From NCBI GenBank assembly GCA_963556255.1, contig OY744606.1, positions 80,900,431 to 80,964,430 of the forward strand: a stretch of DNA of 64,000 bases. Reading direction: 5' to 3'. The DNA is from Allolobophora icterica. Lineage: Eukaryota > Annelida > Clitellata > Crassiclitellata > Lumbricidae. The position numbers and the translations under genes were made by a program. Under the pieces are notes generated by a model that worked only from the letters and a program-made list of their open reading frames with translations, had not been told where the DNA came from and searched no databases. Positions 42,030 through 52,742 of the stretch are shown one piece after another. The first letter of the stretch is position 1, and each line of letters opens with the position of its first letter.

Positions 42030-44212
42030 TGTGGCGGTCAAGGCCACAGTGCGTAAGTGGGAAGATTTATTTTATGCGAATAGCATCGTTTTCTTTCAGT
42101 TTACATGCGAAGGGAACAGCATCGTTTCTCTTAATTTTTCATGCGAAGACCCAGCATCGATCATTTAATTTTTATTTAATTTCAATAGGCGACGGTCCGG
42201 CAACGACCGTGATAGGGAAGCCCGATCGACGGTGTAAAGCCAGTGCATAGCGAGCAGACGCGTTAATTTGGGATGCATAGAGCCTGCCTCACAGTGCGCT
42301 GCTTTATACGTGAAGAGTTGGTTCGACTCTTCATACATAGCAATACTGTCAAACAGCGTTGTTGGTTAGCGATTCAGTTACCGATTCAAATATACTGCAC
42401 TCAGTGTGGTAGGCGAGTGATTTTGGTTACGACAGAGTCAGAGTTCGAGTTTCCGGTTAGTACAAATATATTTACGGACGAAAGGGGCGTCCGAATAATA
42501 TAATCAGGCGATCCCGAGTACAGCTAAAGAAGTTCACTGTTGGGAGACGGGCCGACAGCGCCGATCCCTCAGTTGATCGCGAAGCGGGCTAGATCCCGAT
42601 CGTGGGAAATCTACGGCTGAGTAATACTCGGGGAAGGATACCGTTGATACACAGGAAAACCAATTCAGTGTGAGATCGAAAACCAGGGTGAATTTGGCGA
42701 CGGGCAGGAAAGTCCCTCTTGGGTTTTGAAGAACTCCGCGATCGGAGCTTGTCCGGTAACCCCTGGGAGTAGAGGTGACCGTCTTAAAGTAGCCATTTTC
42801 TGGAATTCTGAAATCCTTGAAACCAAGAGTGAATTTGACGTCGGGCAAGGAAATCCCTCTTGGAGTTCGAAGAACTCCAAGATCCGACAGTGTTTGGTTT
42901 TACCCACTGAGAAGAGTTTTACGCGAATTCGGCGTACTCGACACAAGGGAAGTTTTACGCGCTTTCGGCGTACTCGGCCGGGAGGATTTTACGCGACTTC
43001 GGCGTCCTCGGCTGGGAGAGTTTTACGCGACTTCGGCACTCGGTGAAGTGACCGTCGGGATACCTGAAAAACCCGATTTAGTACAAAAACGATAATAAGG
43101 GTAAATTTGGCGACAGGCAGGATCGGAGCTTGTCCGGTTACCTGTGAGAGTAAGCGTGACCCTCGTTAGGGAACCAAAATTCGGAAATTCTTGGGAACAA
43201 AATTCAGGACATTCTGGTAACCTTACGGGGTCGGCGTTACATTTGGATTGTGACACTTGGATGGCTGACACGCCGGTGGAGCGTTGGAGGGGCTCCATCG
43301 CCCGGTAACTAAAAATAGTTACTGGGAAAGACCACTGTTACCGAAAGACCGCAGTACGGGAAAAGACCGCCCGACAACTGATTACAGTGCGGTAAGACCA
43401 GGAAAACGATAGAGTCAGGAAAATCTTGTATTCAAACCAGTCGTTATTCAGAGCAAATAACTTGGTGATCGAAACACGTAGTTCCGAGAACTGACCGAAG
43501 TGCGAAGTAGGGCCCACCTCGTGCGCCGGTCGGAACACAGTTCTGCGTGCGGTTAGGGAGGTTTTAGACCTAGAACCTGTCCTATCAGAAGAGAGTGTCG
43601 TGAGACCAGTATACCGCGTTAATATTACACGTGTATATATTATCGCAAGATGTTCGCGTGTTTGAGACAGCACGACGTGACGACTCGTCAGATGTACACC
43701 TTGTCCTCTCGGACAAGAGAACGTTCAGAGTTTTCCCCTATTGACGATAACTCGAGAGTCATGAGATGCAGAATGGTACGTGAGGGTTCGGTTAAGGTGG
43801 AGAAAAAGAGGAAGTCTTTGACTAAGAGATCTCACAGGAAGCTGAGGACTCCTGCCGGCAAGAGAGCGAACCCTGTTCTAAAGGACGGCCATCCTGAGGA
43901 CGAGGACGTTGCCCACCCGGCGACCGCGGCAGTGGCAGAGTCCGAAAGTGAGATGGAGCTTGACAGCGACACTGTTCGCAAACAAGCGATACCCTCGGAA
44001 CCTCCTCTTGGAGAAATGGGCACTGAGAGCGGAGACAGGGAACCGCTCGTCTACAGCAGAAGTAGACAGGATAGTGACCCGGGCGACTCCAGAAGGCCAG
44101 TTGGCTGGAGCCGAACCCAGCCCGACGACGAAGCAGCGTCTCGGGTAAGACCGACACAAATTGGTGCCATGTCTGATGAAGGGTTAGTTGATCTCGAGCG
44201 ACGAACGTCACA
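42030..44212 (+). repeat. 3' LTR of gypsy copy 2
   Basis: 2,183 bp with four units of the 34-bp array (42915-43037), one more than the 5' LTR. Confidence 0.92.
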
Positions 44213-44243
44213 ATATATCTTAGCTCCTTTCAAGAAACTCTGA
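43650..44243 (+). pseudogene. Gag N-terminus repeated in 3' LTR of copy 2
   Basis: The LTR-borne start of gag runs into the flank and stops after YILAPFKKL. It lies in sense orientation upstream of SPEN exon 44522. Confidence 0.7.
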
Positions 44244-44300
44244 AACACAGGTGAGTAGCAGATCTTAAAAGGTGCAACGTACGATGTGTTATGCCGTGTA

Positions 44301-44516
44301 GTGGGTCATGGCAGCCAAATGGACTGAGCGCTCATCCCATAACGCAGAGAGTACGGTTTCCAGCCTCCACTCAGGTGATCACTGTGTAATGATCTTCAGC
44401 AAGTTCTTCACTCACGGGTGCTCTGCACTATTGATGTTCTGTTGTATGGTCATGGGTGCACTTCTGAACTTTGTAAGCAGGGCAGTATTGCATACAGTTG
44501 TATTGTATTGTATTGT
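44301..44516 (+). repeat. SINE family B abutting a SPEN splice acceptor
   Basis: Head 'catggcagccaaatggactg' with box-B-like 'acggtttccagcctc', body 'cttcagcaagttcttcactc', tail 'acagttgtattgtattgtat'. The tail runs directly into 'tgtttcag', the acceptor of exon 44522. Confidence 0.7.
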
Positions 44517-44521
44517 TTCAG

Positions 44522-44800
44522 CATGGATCTGATGAGCGAGAGACGGCTCCACCTCGGCCGGTATAGTCCCACCCACCGGTCATGTGTTGAAAATGGGCTG
44601 AAGAGGTCATCGGCCGGTCATCCGGAAGGTTCGACTGCTTTGGAGAACAAGGGCATTTGTGTTCGAGGCTTCCCAGCCACTCTGAGTGACGCCTGCATTA
44701 AGGACGGTCTCTACCATCAGTACCGAAAGATGGGCAAAGTTCTGTCGGTTGTCGTTACTGGCCAGAAAGACGACCGCTGCGGGATCATTACATTCATGAA
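44522..44800 (+). CDS. spen: SPEN-like exon: start of RRM2
   Basis: Acceptor gtattgtttcag at 44521, donor gaa|gtaagg at 44801. The frame reads MDLMSERRLHLGRYSPTH, then the first half of an RRM: KGICVRGFPATLSD (RNP2-like beta 1), the alpha 1 helix CIKDGLYHQYRKMGKV, and RCGIITFMK (RNP1-like beta 3). 'lKDGLfhey.k.GKV' is characteristic of the second RRM of SPEN proteins, nuclear RNA-binding corepressors that recruit histone deacetylase complexes. Starts in phase 2 (one base completes a codon) and ends in phase 2. Confidence 0.85.
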
Positions 44801-44931
44801 GTAAGGAGCCACTAAATCACCCGTCTTCCTTGTTTACATTGATTGTGAATCCACTCTCTTGATTCAACGGTCATTTGTGAGTCTAGACTCTTGCCTCCCT
44901 TGACCTAGTCTGCTACCTATGACTCTGCACA

Positions 44932-45130
44932 CGGCCCTTTTGTGCATGGCCCTTTTGCACATGGCCCTTTTGCACACGGTTCTTTGTGCGTCTAGATAGA
45001 TTCTTGCCTCCCGTGACCGTGTCTGTTACCTATGACTTTGCACTCGGCCCTTTTGCACAAGGGGCGCCCATCGTCAGAAGCTCCGCCCATCGTCAGAAGC
45101 TCCGCCCATTGTCAGAAGCTCCGCCCATCA
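44932..45130. repeat. Two short minisatellites in intron
   Basis: Four units of 'cacatggcccttttg' (44932-44990) and three units of 'tcgtcagaagctccgcccat' (45070-45130). Confidence 0.8.
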
Positions 45131-45900
45131 TCGATTTAATAAAATACGCTCATGGGTGTGGCAAGGTCAAAGGTAAAAAGGTGAGGGTACAACACCTTCT
45201 TCTGTAGAAACAGCTGAGAAGAGTAGTGCCATGGTCAAAGTTCAACAGGTAATTATTATGACTGCTGAGTTACATAGAGGATGAGTTTGCTCACTTTGCT
45301 GTTCATAATGGACTCCGTCTAGCATCATTTAGGTCACAAGGAACGCCTTAAAGAGGTATTTAGAAGACACACTTTGCACTTAGTCCTTCCCACTGAGGTC
45401 TGCACATTGGGCAACCCTGCTTCTCCATTCATCTATGTCCATCGCCAGTCTTCCAGTCTTGTCCCACAAAATCCCCAAACACCTCCGGCCAATTCTACCG
45501 TGGTCTTTCCCTTCTCCTTTTCCTTCCAGGGATCAGTGATCCTTATCCATATGAACCACATGTCTGATCCATCTTAATCTTCTCTTTTCTGACAGTGTTC
45601 TCTATATCCTCTTCTCCCATCTGCTCTCTTTTTGTTCTGTTCAATATTTAACCATGCCATGAAACATATGACCATGAACTCACTGTTCCTAATGAACCAC
45701 ATAGGCCACGAGGAGCACCTTCTAGAGCAACTTTGAAGATGCTGTAGAAAAACGCACTTACTAAATCACCTGCTCATCATTATATATAGCCACCATATAA
45801 ATTTAAGAAATAATGCTCATAACGATAATTTGTCCATTCGTTTTGTGCTGAGATGTGACATATAATACTGCCCTAATAAATAGATTTCTTGTCTGTGTAG
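45131..45900. other. Intron, nothing recognised
   Basis: Intronic sequence up to the acceptor at 45900. Short open frames such as 45374-45577 have no recognisable content. Confidence 0.5.
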
Positions 45901-45992
45901 GCGTGCAGATGTGTTGCGATGTCTTGAAGGCAACTCCAATGTTCAGTCGTTTCTTGGCTACGAAGTCACGATATCGGAACACGAAGGCTTTG
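45901..45992 (+). CDS. spen: SPEN-like exon: end of RRM2
   Basis: Acceptor tctgtgtag, donor tttg|gtaagt. The first base completes Lys with the previous exon. It reads RADVLRCLEGNSNVQSFLGY then EVTISEHEGF, the last helix and strand of the RRM. Ends in phase 1, matching the next exon. Confidence 0.82.
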
Positions 45993-47299
45993 GTAAGTTA
46001 TACTTAACAGAGATAGCTGTCATTCTCAGAGGCAAAGTTTGGTAGGGTACTACAGTAGAACTATTCCTGGTGAAGAACCATTTTCAGTTGGTGAACCTAG
46101 ACCTTGGAACTGTCTGTCTGCTCTGCTCAGTTGCTTTTGTCATTTTGCTCTTTCAACTTGCTAATCCATCATAGGCTGCCTCTCTGTCTTACGTACTGAT
46201 CTTCCGGATATTGGCCTCATTACGGCTTGGTTTTGATGTCTTGTGCATTATACATTGGCTGGACAACTTTTGCAAACTATGTAAAAAAAACAAGGGCGGT
46301 ACAGTTGTTTACAACTGGCCACCAGCACAGCAGATCCGTGATATTTGTCGCCTTTTTTAATCTTGGCTGACGTTGTTTCCTTCATCATATATTTAGCTGT
46401 AGGATTGTTGCTCCCCACAAGCATCACCTTTTCATTTATTGATGCTGCAGATGACGTGTCAGTGACCAGCTGAATTCAAGAGTATAGTTCATAAACTATA
46501 TTGTCTTAAGACTTAGAAATTTATATGTTATGTGTCAAGCAGTGATGGCAGAAAACAGATTTCCTACAAATTGGCATATACCTCCATCTAGACTAAGTTT
46601 TGTAGTAAAAAAGCTATTAGAGATCCCATTCTGATGTCTTCTGAGGATGTTCAAGACACTTCAAAATTACTAGAATGAACTATTGACAAAAGTAGCAAGT
46701 TGAACATGTTCGATATCAATTTAAGGAGACAGCGATATTGAAGTTTGCACGTAACTGTATACACACAAAAATTATAGAAAAAAAACCGTTAGAGATCCCA
46801 TTCTGATTTTTTCTGAGGATGTTCAAGACACTTCAATGTATAAGTGTGAATTTTTTCAGATTTTAAAAAAGTTGCGAAAAGGTCAAGGTCAAGGTTAAAG
46901 TGCTAATTTGTGGAATATGGTTTCGATGTTAAACTTTTAAACAGTCATGATTAATTTGCCCAAATAGTTCATCAAAAGAGCTGAATAATGACACCAAGAA
47001 CACCTTCCTAGCTCTCATAGAAGCTGAGATACAGACGTCCAAAGGTACGAGGTCGAGCGGGTCGGGTCAAAGTTCGCCGACCCGTATCTCGGAATGTAGT
47101 TGACCGAAAAAATTTTTTTTGCAGGTTTATACATATCTTATGTGGCCCAACAAGTGGGCAAAATTTCAAGTAAATCTGAGTCGGTCGTGTCAATTTCAGT
47201 TGCAAATTTGGTTGATTTGACACGGAATCACCCTATTATGCTACAGATGTTTTTAGAAATAAACTTTTTATTGCATTGTTAAGCACCACTTCATTGGTC

Positions 47300-47468
47300 T
47301 GATATAGTGTTTTTGTAATTAGGCGACCCTGACAGCGGAACGGTTTCGTTCCTTTGGGTTTTCCTTTTGTCACTGATCGCAATGTAACTTAAGTTCGTGT
47401 TACCATGTAAACCGTGTAATTGTTCAAAGATTGGTGAACAATAAAAGAATTTGATTTGATTTGATTTA
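47300..47468 (+). repeat. LINE-like 3' end with (TTGAT)n tail
   Basis: 'gattggtgaacaataaaaga' followed by atttgatttgatttg resembles the ending of the LINE at 21010-21570 (ttggtgatcaataaaatgac plus simple repeat). Confidence 0.45.
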
Positions 47469-47469
47469 C

Positions 47470-47640
47470 TGGGGCAGAAATCTGTTTCGAGATTTCTGCT
47501 CCATCTGTGCCCCTGGCCAACTCAGCGATAATGAGTACATTGACCGTGGGAAGATTAAACAGCAAGGGAGAGGACTAGCCATCCGCCCACATATGTGGAA
47601 GCCGCTCAGGGTAGCTTAAGGGGCTGTTTTTCTTCTATGA
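47470..47640 (+). repeat. SINE family A, 3' part
   Basis: 'atttctgctccatctgtgcc', 'ggccaactcagcgataatga' and 'gtagcttaaggggctgtttt' match family A; the tRNA-like head is absent. Confidence 0.65.
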
Positions 47641-48277
47641 TAAAGTCTGGAGCGCTGTTCAGGCCATAAAACCAGACGAACTTAGACTATTTGAGGCCGG
47701 ACTGTGAGTCTGTGGGGAGTTGTGGTGAGAGGCTGGTCAGTGTGCGGTCACAGGTGTGCATGGCTACGTTCGAAGGGATGTCCTGCTGTGCTGGAAATGA
47801 CCAACCGCTGCATGAGAAATGACCCAATTCCTTTCCCACAGGATATGAACAAATGCTGTGGTAGAAGATATGACCAATATATCTGCTGGAAAAGACAACA
47901 AATTGGATGAAAAAATTACCAATTGCTATACTGCAAAAGAAATTAGCAGATTTTGCTTCATGTGAAATTATCAGCTGGTGCTTCATGTGAAATGATCAGA
48001 TTACACTGTAACATGTTGCTTCATTCCACTACAACTTGTTTCATTCGACTGCAACATGTTGTTCATTGATGTTGTTCATGTTATTCCACTGCAGAATGTT
48101 GCCTCATTCCACTCTACAACATGTGGCCTCACTCCACTGGGTAGCATCACTGTATTCCACCAGCGTACCATTGTACCGTTTACAGTATTCCAGTACAGTA
48201 CATTATACAGTATGCATGTGTACCATATTACATTGTGTCATATACTGCAACATTGTTTTGCATATGTTACACACCAG

Positions 48278-48411
48278 AAGCGAAGCGAAGTGAGACAAGG
48301 CATGATGATTACCACCACAAAGCAACACGAACGCTATTCGTCGGCAATCTCGAACCGTCTGTCACAAAAGAACAGCTGCAACAAGTCTTTGACAAATACG
48401 GTTTCCTCATT
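48278..48411 (+). CDS. spen: SPEN-like exon: start of RRM3
   Basis: Acceptor gttacacaccag, donor att|gtacgt. The two first bases complete Glu. It reads EAKRSETRHDDYHHK, then ATRTLFVGNLEPSVTKEQ and LQQVFDKYGFLI. 'y.pKATRTLF.GNL' is a hallmark of the third SPEN RRM (LFVGNL is RNP2). Ends in phase 0. Confidence 0.87.
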
Positions 48412-48690
48412 GTACGTATTTCCTTTCATTTGTTGATCACATATTAGCATTTTGTGCATTTTAGGAGACAGTAAGTTTGACCTATATGTCCGAGTTATTA
48501 GATGGCGAACACTAAACTTTCTGTGTTGTACACAGACAAAGACCATCGTTTTAAGATGTGCCTTCACTTTGCTATTCCTATTCCTATTGTTATTATTATT
48601 ATTTTGTTGTTACTACTACTGTTGTTGTTATCATTATTATATACCCATTCTTGCATGCATGAAACATACAAATACTTTATGATGAGTTCT

Positions 48691-48890
48691 CTGCCCGAAG
48701 GCAGGTCCATCTGCTTGATGCCTCCCATGGATGAGATGAGTGAGGTGGTTTCGCTTTGCCTTCCTCACACACAATTGTGGATGAGCAACTTGTCCAAAGT
48801 TTCTACGCAGAGGGTTGAAGTGTAGATTTGAACCTGTGACCCTCTGGTTACAAGACACAGAACATACTGCTACACCACTGCATCCCATAC
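48691..48890 (-). repeat. tRNA-derived SINE, family C (inverted)
   Basis: On the minus strand: box A-like 'agtggtgtagcagtatg' and box B-like 'caggttcaaatctac', followed by a body different from families A and B. A single copy is seen here. Confidence 0.55.
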
Positions 48891-48904
48891 ATACATTGTT
48901 ATTT

Positions 48905-49090
48905 ATTTATTATTCATTTATTAAGCACCGCTATCTAATGACTAAGCATCAATCGATGACACCATCCAACTGTGAGTGAAGGACTTGATCAAGGTCCCCA
49001 CATAGCAACCGTCTCGGAGAGGAGGATCGAACCCGTACTCTCCACGTTACAAGGCAAGCACTCTAACCAATCGGATACCATGTCCCACAG
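48905..49090 (-). repeat. SINE family B, inverted copy
   Basis: Minus strand reads gtgggacatggtatccgatt, 'ggttagagtgcttgccttgt', 'cgggttcgatcctcctctcc' and ends in ATAAATAATAAA. Confidence 0.72.
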
Positions 49091-49449
49091 TCATAATTAT
49101 ATATGTGTATAGTCAAAGGAATTCTTTGACACTGTTATCATAATTCACAGGGTATCAATTGACAGTCTCTTTTTCAGTGATCGTTTCACCGAAAATTTTA
49201 ACCTGTTGAAGTGGAGTCGAAATTCAGGAGGTCAGAGAGACCAAGGTCAGCTAAGGTCAGCAAGCAAGTTGAAACAGACAACTTCTGTTTGAAATGCTGT
49301 ACGTTGGATATGATCGGTGCAAAGTATATTACGTAAAAGATGATTGCTTTTATGATATCTCAACACAGTGGTTGACTTCTCACAGATATCCCCTCAAAAT
49401 AAATCAGGTTAACCATGAGAAACATTTCCAGACTACTCATGATGAATCC

Positions 49450-49625
49450 ACTGTAGCCAAATGGTTAGAGTGCTCACCTTGTAACGCGAAGAGTGTGAGT
49501 TCGGTCCTCCTCCCCTGAGACGGTTAATGTGTTTAGACCTGGAGTCTTTCACTCACAATTGCTCAGCGCCATCGACTGTTACTCAGTCATTGGAAGTTGG
49601 CTCTTAATACGTGCACAGTGATGAT
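49450..49625 (+). repeat. SINE family B
   Basis: 'tagccaaatggttagagtgc', 'gagtgtgagttcggtcctcc' and 'acaattgctcagcgccatcg'; followed by a TAATAA-rich tail (49622-49675). Confidence 0.72.
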
Positions 49626-49806
49626 AATAATAGTAATATAATAATAATTAATGATAGTAATAATAATAATAAGTCCTCGATTGAACATGCAAGACTTGGA
49701 AGAACAGAACCGTTCTTTTGCAGGAACACGTGTGATTTTCTTACCATAGTGTTATGGCATCGTACTTGATAGTTTACAATTGTCGTCACTTGTTTCTACT
49801 CTTCAG

Positions 49807-49932
49807 GACGTTGAGCTGAAGGCACAAGGTCAGTCTCTGTCGTATGCCTACCTCCAATATGACAGCATTGCCAGCGTAGTTCGAGCGGTTAAAGACATGC
49901 ACAACAAGTACATCGGCAAAAACATGATCAAG
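49807..49932 (+). CDS. spen: SPEN-like exon: end of RRM3
   Basis: Acceptor gtttctactcttcag, donor aag|gtaagg. 42 codons, phase 0 to 0: DVELKAQGQSLSYAYLQYDS (SYAYLQY is RNP1), then IASVVRAVKDMHNKYIGKN and MIK. The pattern yAfLQY.dIaSV..A.k.M is typical of SPEN RRM3. Confidence 0.87.
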
Positions 49933-50840
49933 GTAAGGCAATCCATCCATCCATCCTCCCAGCGAGATTTTGTTGGTTTGTTACTGTTTAACAACACTTA
50001 GTCATAACAAAGATGATTAGCGCTGCCCTCCTCCTTTCTCCAGGCTTGGAACTGGCACTGCCACAGGTAGGGTAGTGGCCGAGTTCCAGCGAGATTTGCT
50101 GTATCAGTAACTTGACATCATTAGGTCGTACGTCAGAAAATTGTCCAATATGTTCAATTGTTGATTGTATACATGTATGACATTGTATGTATGAACGTAT
50201 GTACATGTATCTGGCTCCTTGTTAAGAGACTTTTCAGAGTCTCACAAGGACACTAAACATAATCTAACAGATGTAAGAGGTGCATCTTAAGATGGCTTGA
50301 AAATGTTCCTTGAGCTGTCTGTGACGAATAGTTCGTAAGTTCAATGGAAGACTGTTACCGATAGTTTACACATAACCACAGTAGTTGAATCATTGCATTG
50401 GCTTCGTATGCAGTGTAGACATATATTTTAGAATGTCTTGCTCTTTATATGGTGTTGGAAATGGCAATGGTTCAAAGATGTGAAGTTACGGTGAGGTTTG
50501 ACAAAGGGCCAATGAAGAACAATCTATGCTTAAGTGGTGTGGCTCCTGTTTAGATGCGACTGACATCTTGTTTACGTTGCAAACATTGGTTGCTTGTTGT
50601 TGCCGTTTAGCCGAAAAATTAATGATTTATGTCGGCTTTGTGTTACATTGAGCCAGAAGGCAACTAATGTCTGGCCTGTTTTCCATCACAGCTCACTTTG
50701 TGTTGTTGAGGTTTAACATCATGTTAGGTGTGGTTCATCCTCCCTCTTAGAGTTGTAAGGTCTTTCAGCTGAAGTGTATTAATGTGCAACTGGACAGATA
50801 TTTCCCCCTTATGGGGTTGACATGACTTGACAATGGTGAT

Positions 50841-51124
50841 AGAAGAAGAAGAGCAGTCCCTTAGGCTAGCCTGAGGGGCAGCCATGGGTGTGAAGTGTTA
50901 GCGACTTCATCTTCTCAGCCTTGGGATATGAGTGCGGGTGGCCCATCCTCTGACTCTCGCCGTCTCATCTTCCCACCAACGGTGTATGGTCAGTGTACTC
51001 ATTATAGCTGAGTTGGCTAAGGGGCACAGGTGGAGCAGAAGTGTCAACAAATTTCTTCTCTAGCAGAGATTTGAACCACCGACCTCTCAGTTAATGGCCC
51101 AGCATGCTAACCATTAGAATAGCC
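50841..51124 (-). repeat. SINE family A, inverted, full length
   Basis: Starts 'agaagaagaagagcagtccc' and ends with the tRNA-like head in reverse ('tttgaaccaccgacctctca', 'agcatgctaaccattag'). Confidence 0.75.
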
Positions 51125-51469
51125 CTGATGGTGAAAGTGGGACTAAATGACAGAAGTGTTAAGGGAATTGGCTGCCTTGATATGTGCATCATAAGATTGA
51201 TACAGTGCAGTAGTAGCATATTGGTTTGACTGTAAACTTCACCCTTGACACCACTGAGTCTGTTTTTCAAATTCCATTCGGCACATTGCTCTTTGAATCA
51301 ACCCATACACAGATTTAAGATCATCTCGTGCGTGATTTGTCAACAATGCCCTGGCATTCATCAGGGAGCTCTTTGTTTCTGTCTTGAGTCAAGCGGGTAG
51401 GCAATTGTGCTCAGCTGGCTGTGGAGATATGCAGGTTCTGCACTTAAACTTGGGCCCACCATGCCTTTC

Positions 51470-51675
51470 TCGTTTGTTGGGCTATCATCGGAAATCTTCC
51501 AGTCATTTACCCCTCAAAACTGACTATTTCTTTTTGGTTTTCAACCATCTGGATATCTAACTGCTCTTCACCTGGCAAATGACTAACCGCAACTCAGCTT
51601 TACTTTTCTATATGACTTTGCGCGCATCACATTAAAAATATTTGTAATAATAATAATAATATATATATATATATT
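51470..51675 (+). repeat. LINE-like 3' end
   Basis: 'actgactatttctttttggttttcaa' and 'catctggatatctaactgct...cttcacctggcaaatgactaa' match the segment at 62490-62560, with a TAATAATAAT/TATATA tail. Confidence 0.5.
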
Positions 51676-51741
51676 GCAGTTACTGATGAACAATTTATCT
51701 TAAATATAAATGTCAATACCGATGCTTTTTCTTAATGGCAG

Positions 51742-51969
51742 CTCGGATATGGGAAGACGCTTCCGACGAACTGTCTGTGGGTCGATGGCATCGTTGAAAC
51801 CGTTTCCGAGAAGATCCTGCAACGTCTGTTTACCCGCTACGGTCAGGTGCTTTCCAGTCAAATGGACAAGGATATGCACCGCTGCCTCGTCTACTACGAC
51901 AGTTCCAAGCACGCACAGAGAGCCCTGACGGAACTACAGGGAAAGGCACTCGCTGGGAAAAGAATACAG
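51742..51969 (+). CDS. spen: SPEN-like exon: RRM4
   Basis: Acceptor tttttcttaatggcag, donor cag|gtactt. 76 codons, phase 0 to 0: LGYGKTLPTNCLWVDGI, then VETVSEKILQRLFTRYGQVL, HRCLVYYDSSKHAQRAL (RNP1-like CLVYY) and GKALAGKRIQ. 'LGfGK..PTNcvWldG' is characteristic of the SPEN RRM3-RRM4 join. Single-exon RRM core. Confidence 0.9.
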
Positions 51970-52041
51970 GTACTTGGCAGATGCTTGCTCTCGAAATGAT
52001 TTCTTGGAACTGTTTGAGTTAATACCTCTTTCGTGTTGAAT

Positions 52042-52235
52042 TGTGGGACATGGTGGCAGATTGGTTAGAGCGCTTGCCTTGTAACGCGGAGAGTATGGGT
52101 TCGAGCCTCCTCCTCATCTGAGACGGTTATTGTGAGGGACCTTGAGCAAGTCCTTCCTCACTAAATGCTCACTGCTGTCAATTTATGGCTGGTTGTTAGA
52201 TAGTGGTGATTAATAAATGCATACTGCTACTACTA
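52042..52235 (+). repeat. SINE family B
   Basis: 'tgtgggacatggtggcagat', 'tggttagagcgcttgccttg', 'gagtatgggttcgagcctcc'; tail CTACTACTACTAATAATAA. Confidence 0.75.
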
Positions 52236-52505
52236 CTAATAATAATAACAATATTAATAAAATAATGATTTTATGATAATTATATAATTATAATAATTAT
52301 TGCCATCGCATTCAGAGGCACATTTGTGGATGGTTGTGAAACTCCTGTGATGAGGCCTGATTTCTTTGAGATGAATTTTTATACACCTAACATAATTTTT
52401 TGTTCCTGAGGAATTATTTCTACCTCGGGTAAAAGAAATAATAACAGTAAAAATAATAATAGTAATAACCGAGTATTATTATTATAAGATATTATTATCA
52501 GTATT
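52236..52505. repeat. AT-rich simple repeats
   Basis: Interrupted AATAATAAT and ATTATAATTAT runs flank a short unique part. Confidence 0.75.
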
Positions 52506-52595
52506 TCATTATTGTGCTACGTAGTAAAATACATACCTACTGAATACTGATGCATACTTATGTATACTTGTGTAAAAACTGTTAGTGAAGACATA

Positions 52596-52742
52596 CCAGT
52601 ACACTCAGATATACCAGCGCACTCAGATATACCAGTACACTCAGATATACCAGTACACTCAGGTATACCAGTACACTCAGAGATACAAGTACACTTAGGT
52701 ATATCAGTACACTCAGACATACCAGTAGGCCTACACATATCC
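52596..52742. repeat. 18-bp minisatellite
   Basis: About eight units of 'ataccagtacactcagat', with point variants (gcgcac, aagtac, ttaggt). Confidence 0.92.

Larger units (their letters stand above)
33398..44216 (+). mobile_element. Ty3/gypsy LTR retrotransposon, copy 2 (integrase-core deleted)
   Basis: The element is 33402-44212 (10,811 bp), flanked by ATAT duplications (33398-33401 and 44213-44216). LTRs are 33402-35550 (2,149 bp) and 42030-44212 (2,183 bp); they differ by one 34-bp internal repeat unit. It belongs to the same family as copy 1 and has the same integrase deletion, but its frame is broken by a TGA and differs by a 41-codon loss and a 13-codon gain in the gag N-terminal region. 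It is inserted in sense orientation in the SPEN intron before exon 44522. Confidence 0.92.
45993..48277. other. Intron with old repeats
   Basis: Holds dispersed repeat D (46195-46262), a 48-bp duplicated segment (46617-46664 and 46789-46836), a LINE-like 3' end with a (TTGAT)n tail (about 47300-47468), a SINE A fragment (47470-47640) and degenerate repeats of 'gcttcatgtgaaatgatcag' and 'catgttgcttcattccactg' type (47800-48180). No exon was found inside. Confidence 0.55.
49933..51741. other. Intron with SINE and LINE remnants
   Basis: Contains SINE A inverted (50841-51124) and a LINE-like 3' end (51470-51640) with a TAA/TA microsatellite (51640-51675). The rest (49933-50840) shows no recognisable feature. 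Confidence 0.55.

Noticed and set aside
46060..46180. LINE C-terminal signature (EPRPWNCLSALL)
   Set aside because: Only a dozen residues agree with the family pattern and the frame is broken; too weak to list.
52596..52742. CRISPR-like array
   Set aside because: Eighteen-bp units are contiguous without spacers and the genome is eukaryotic; it is a minisatellite.
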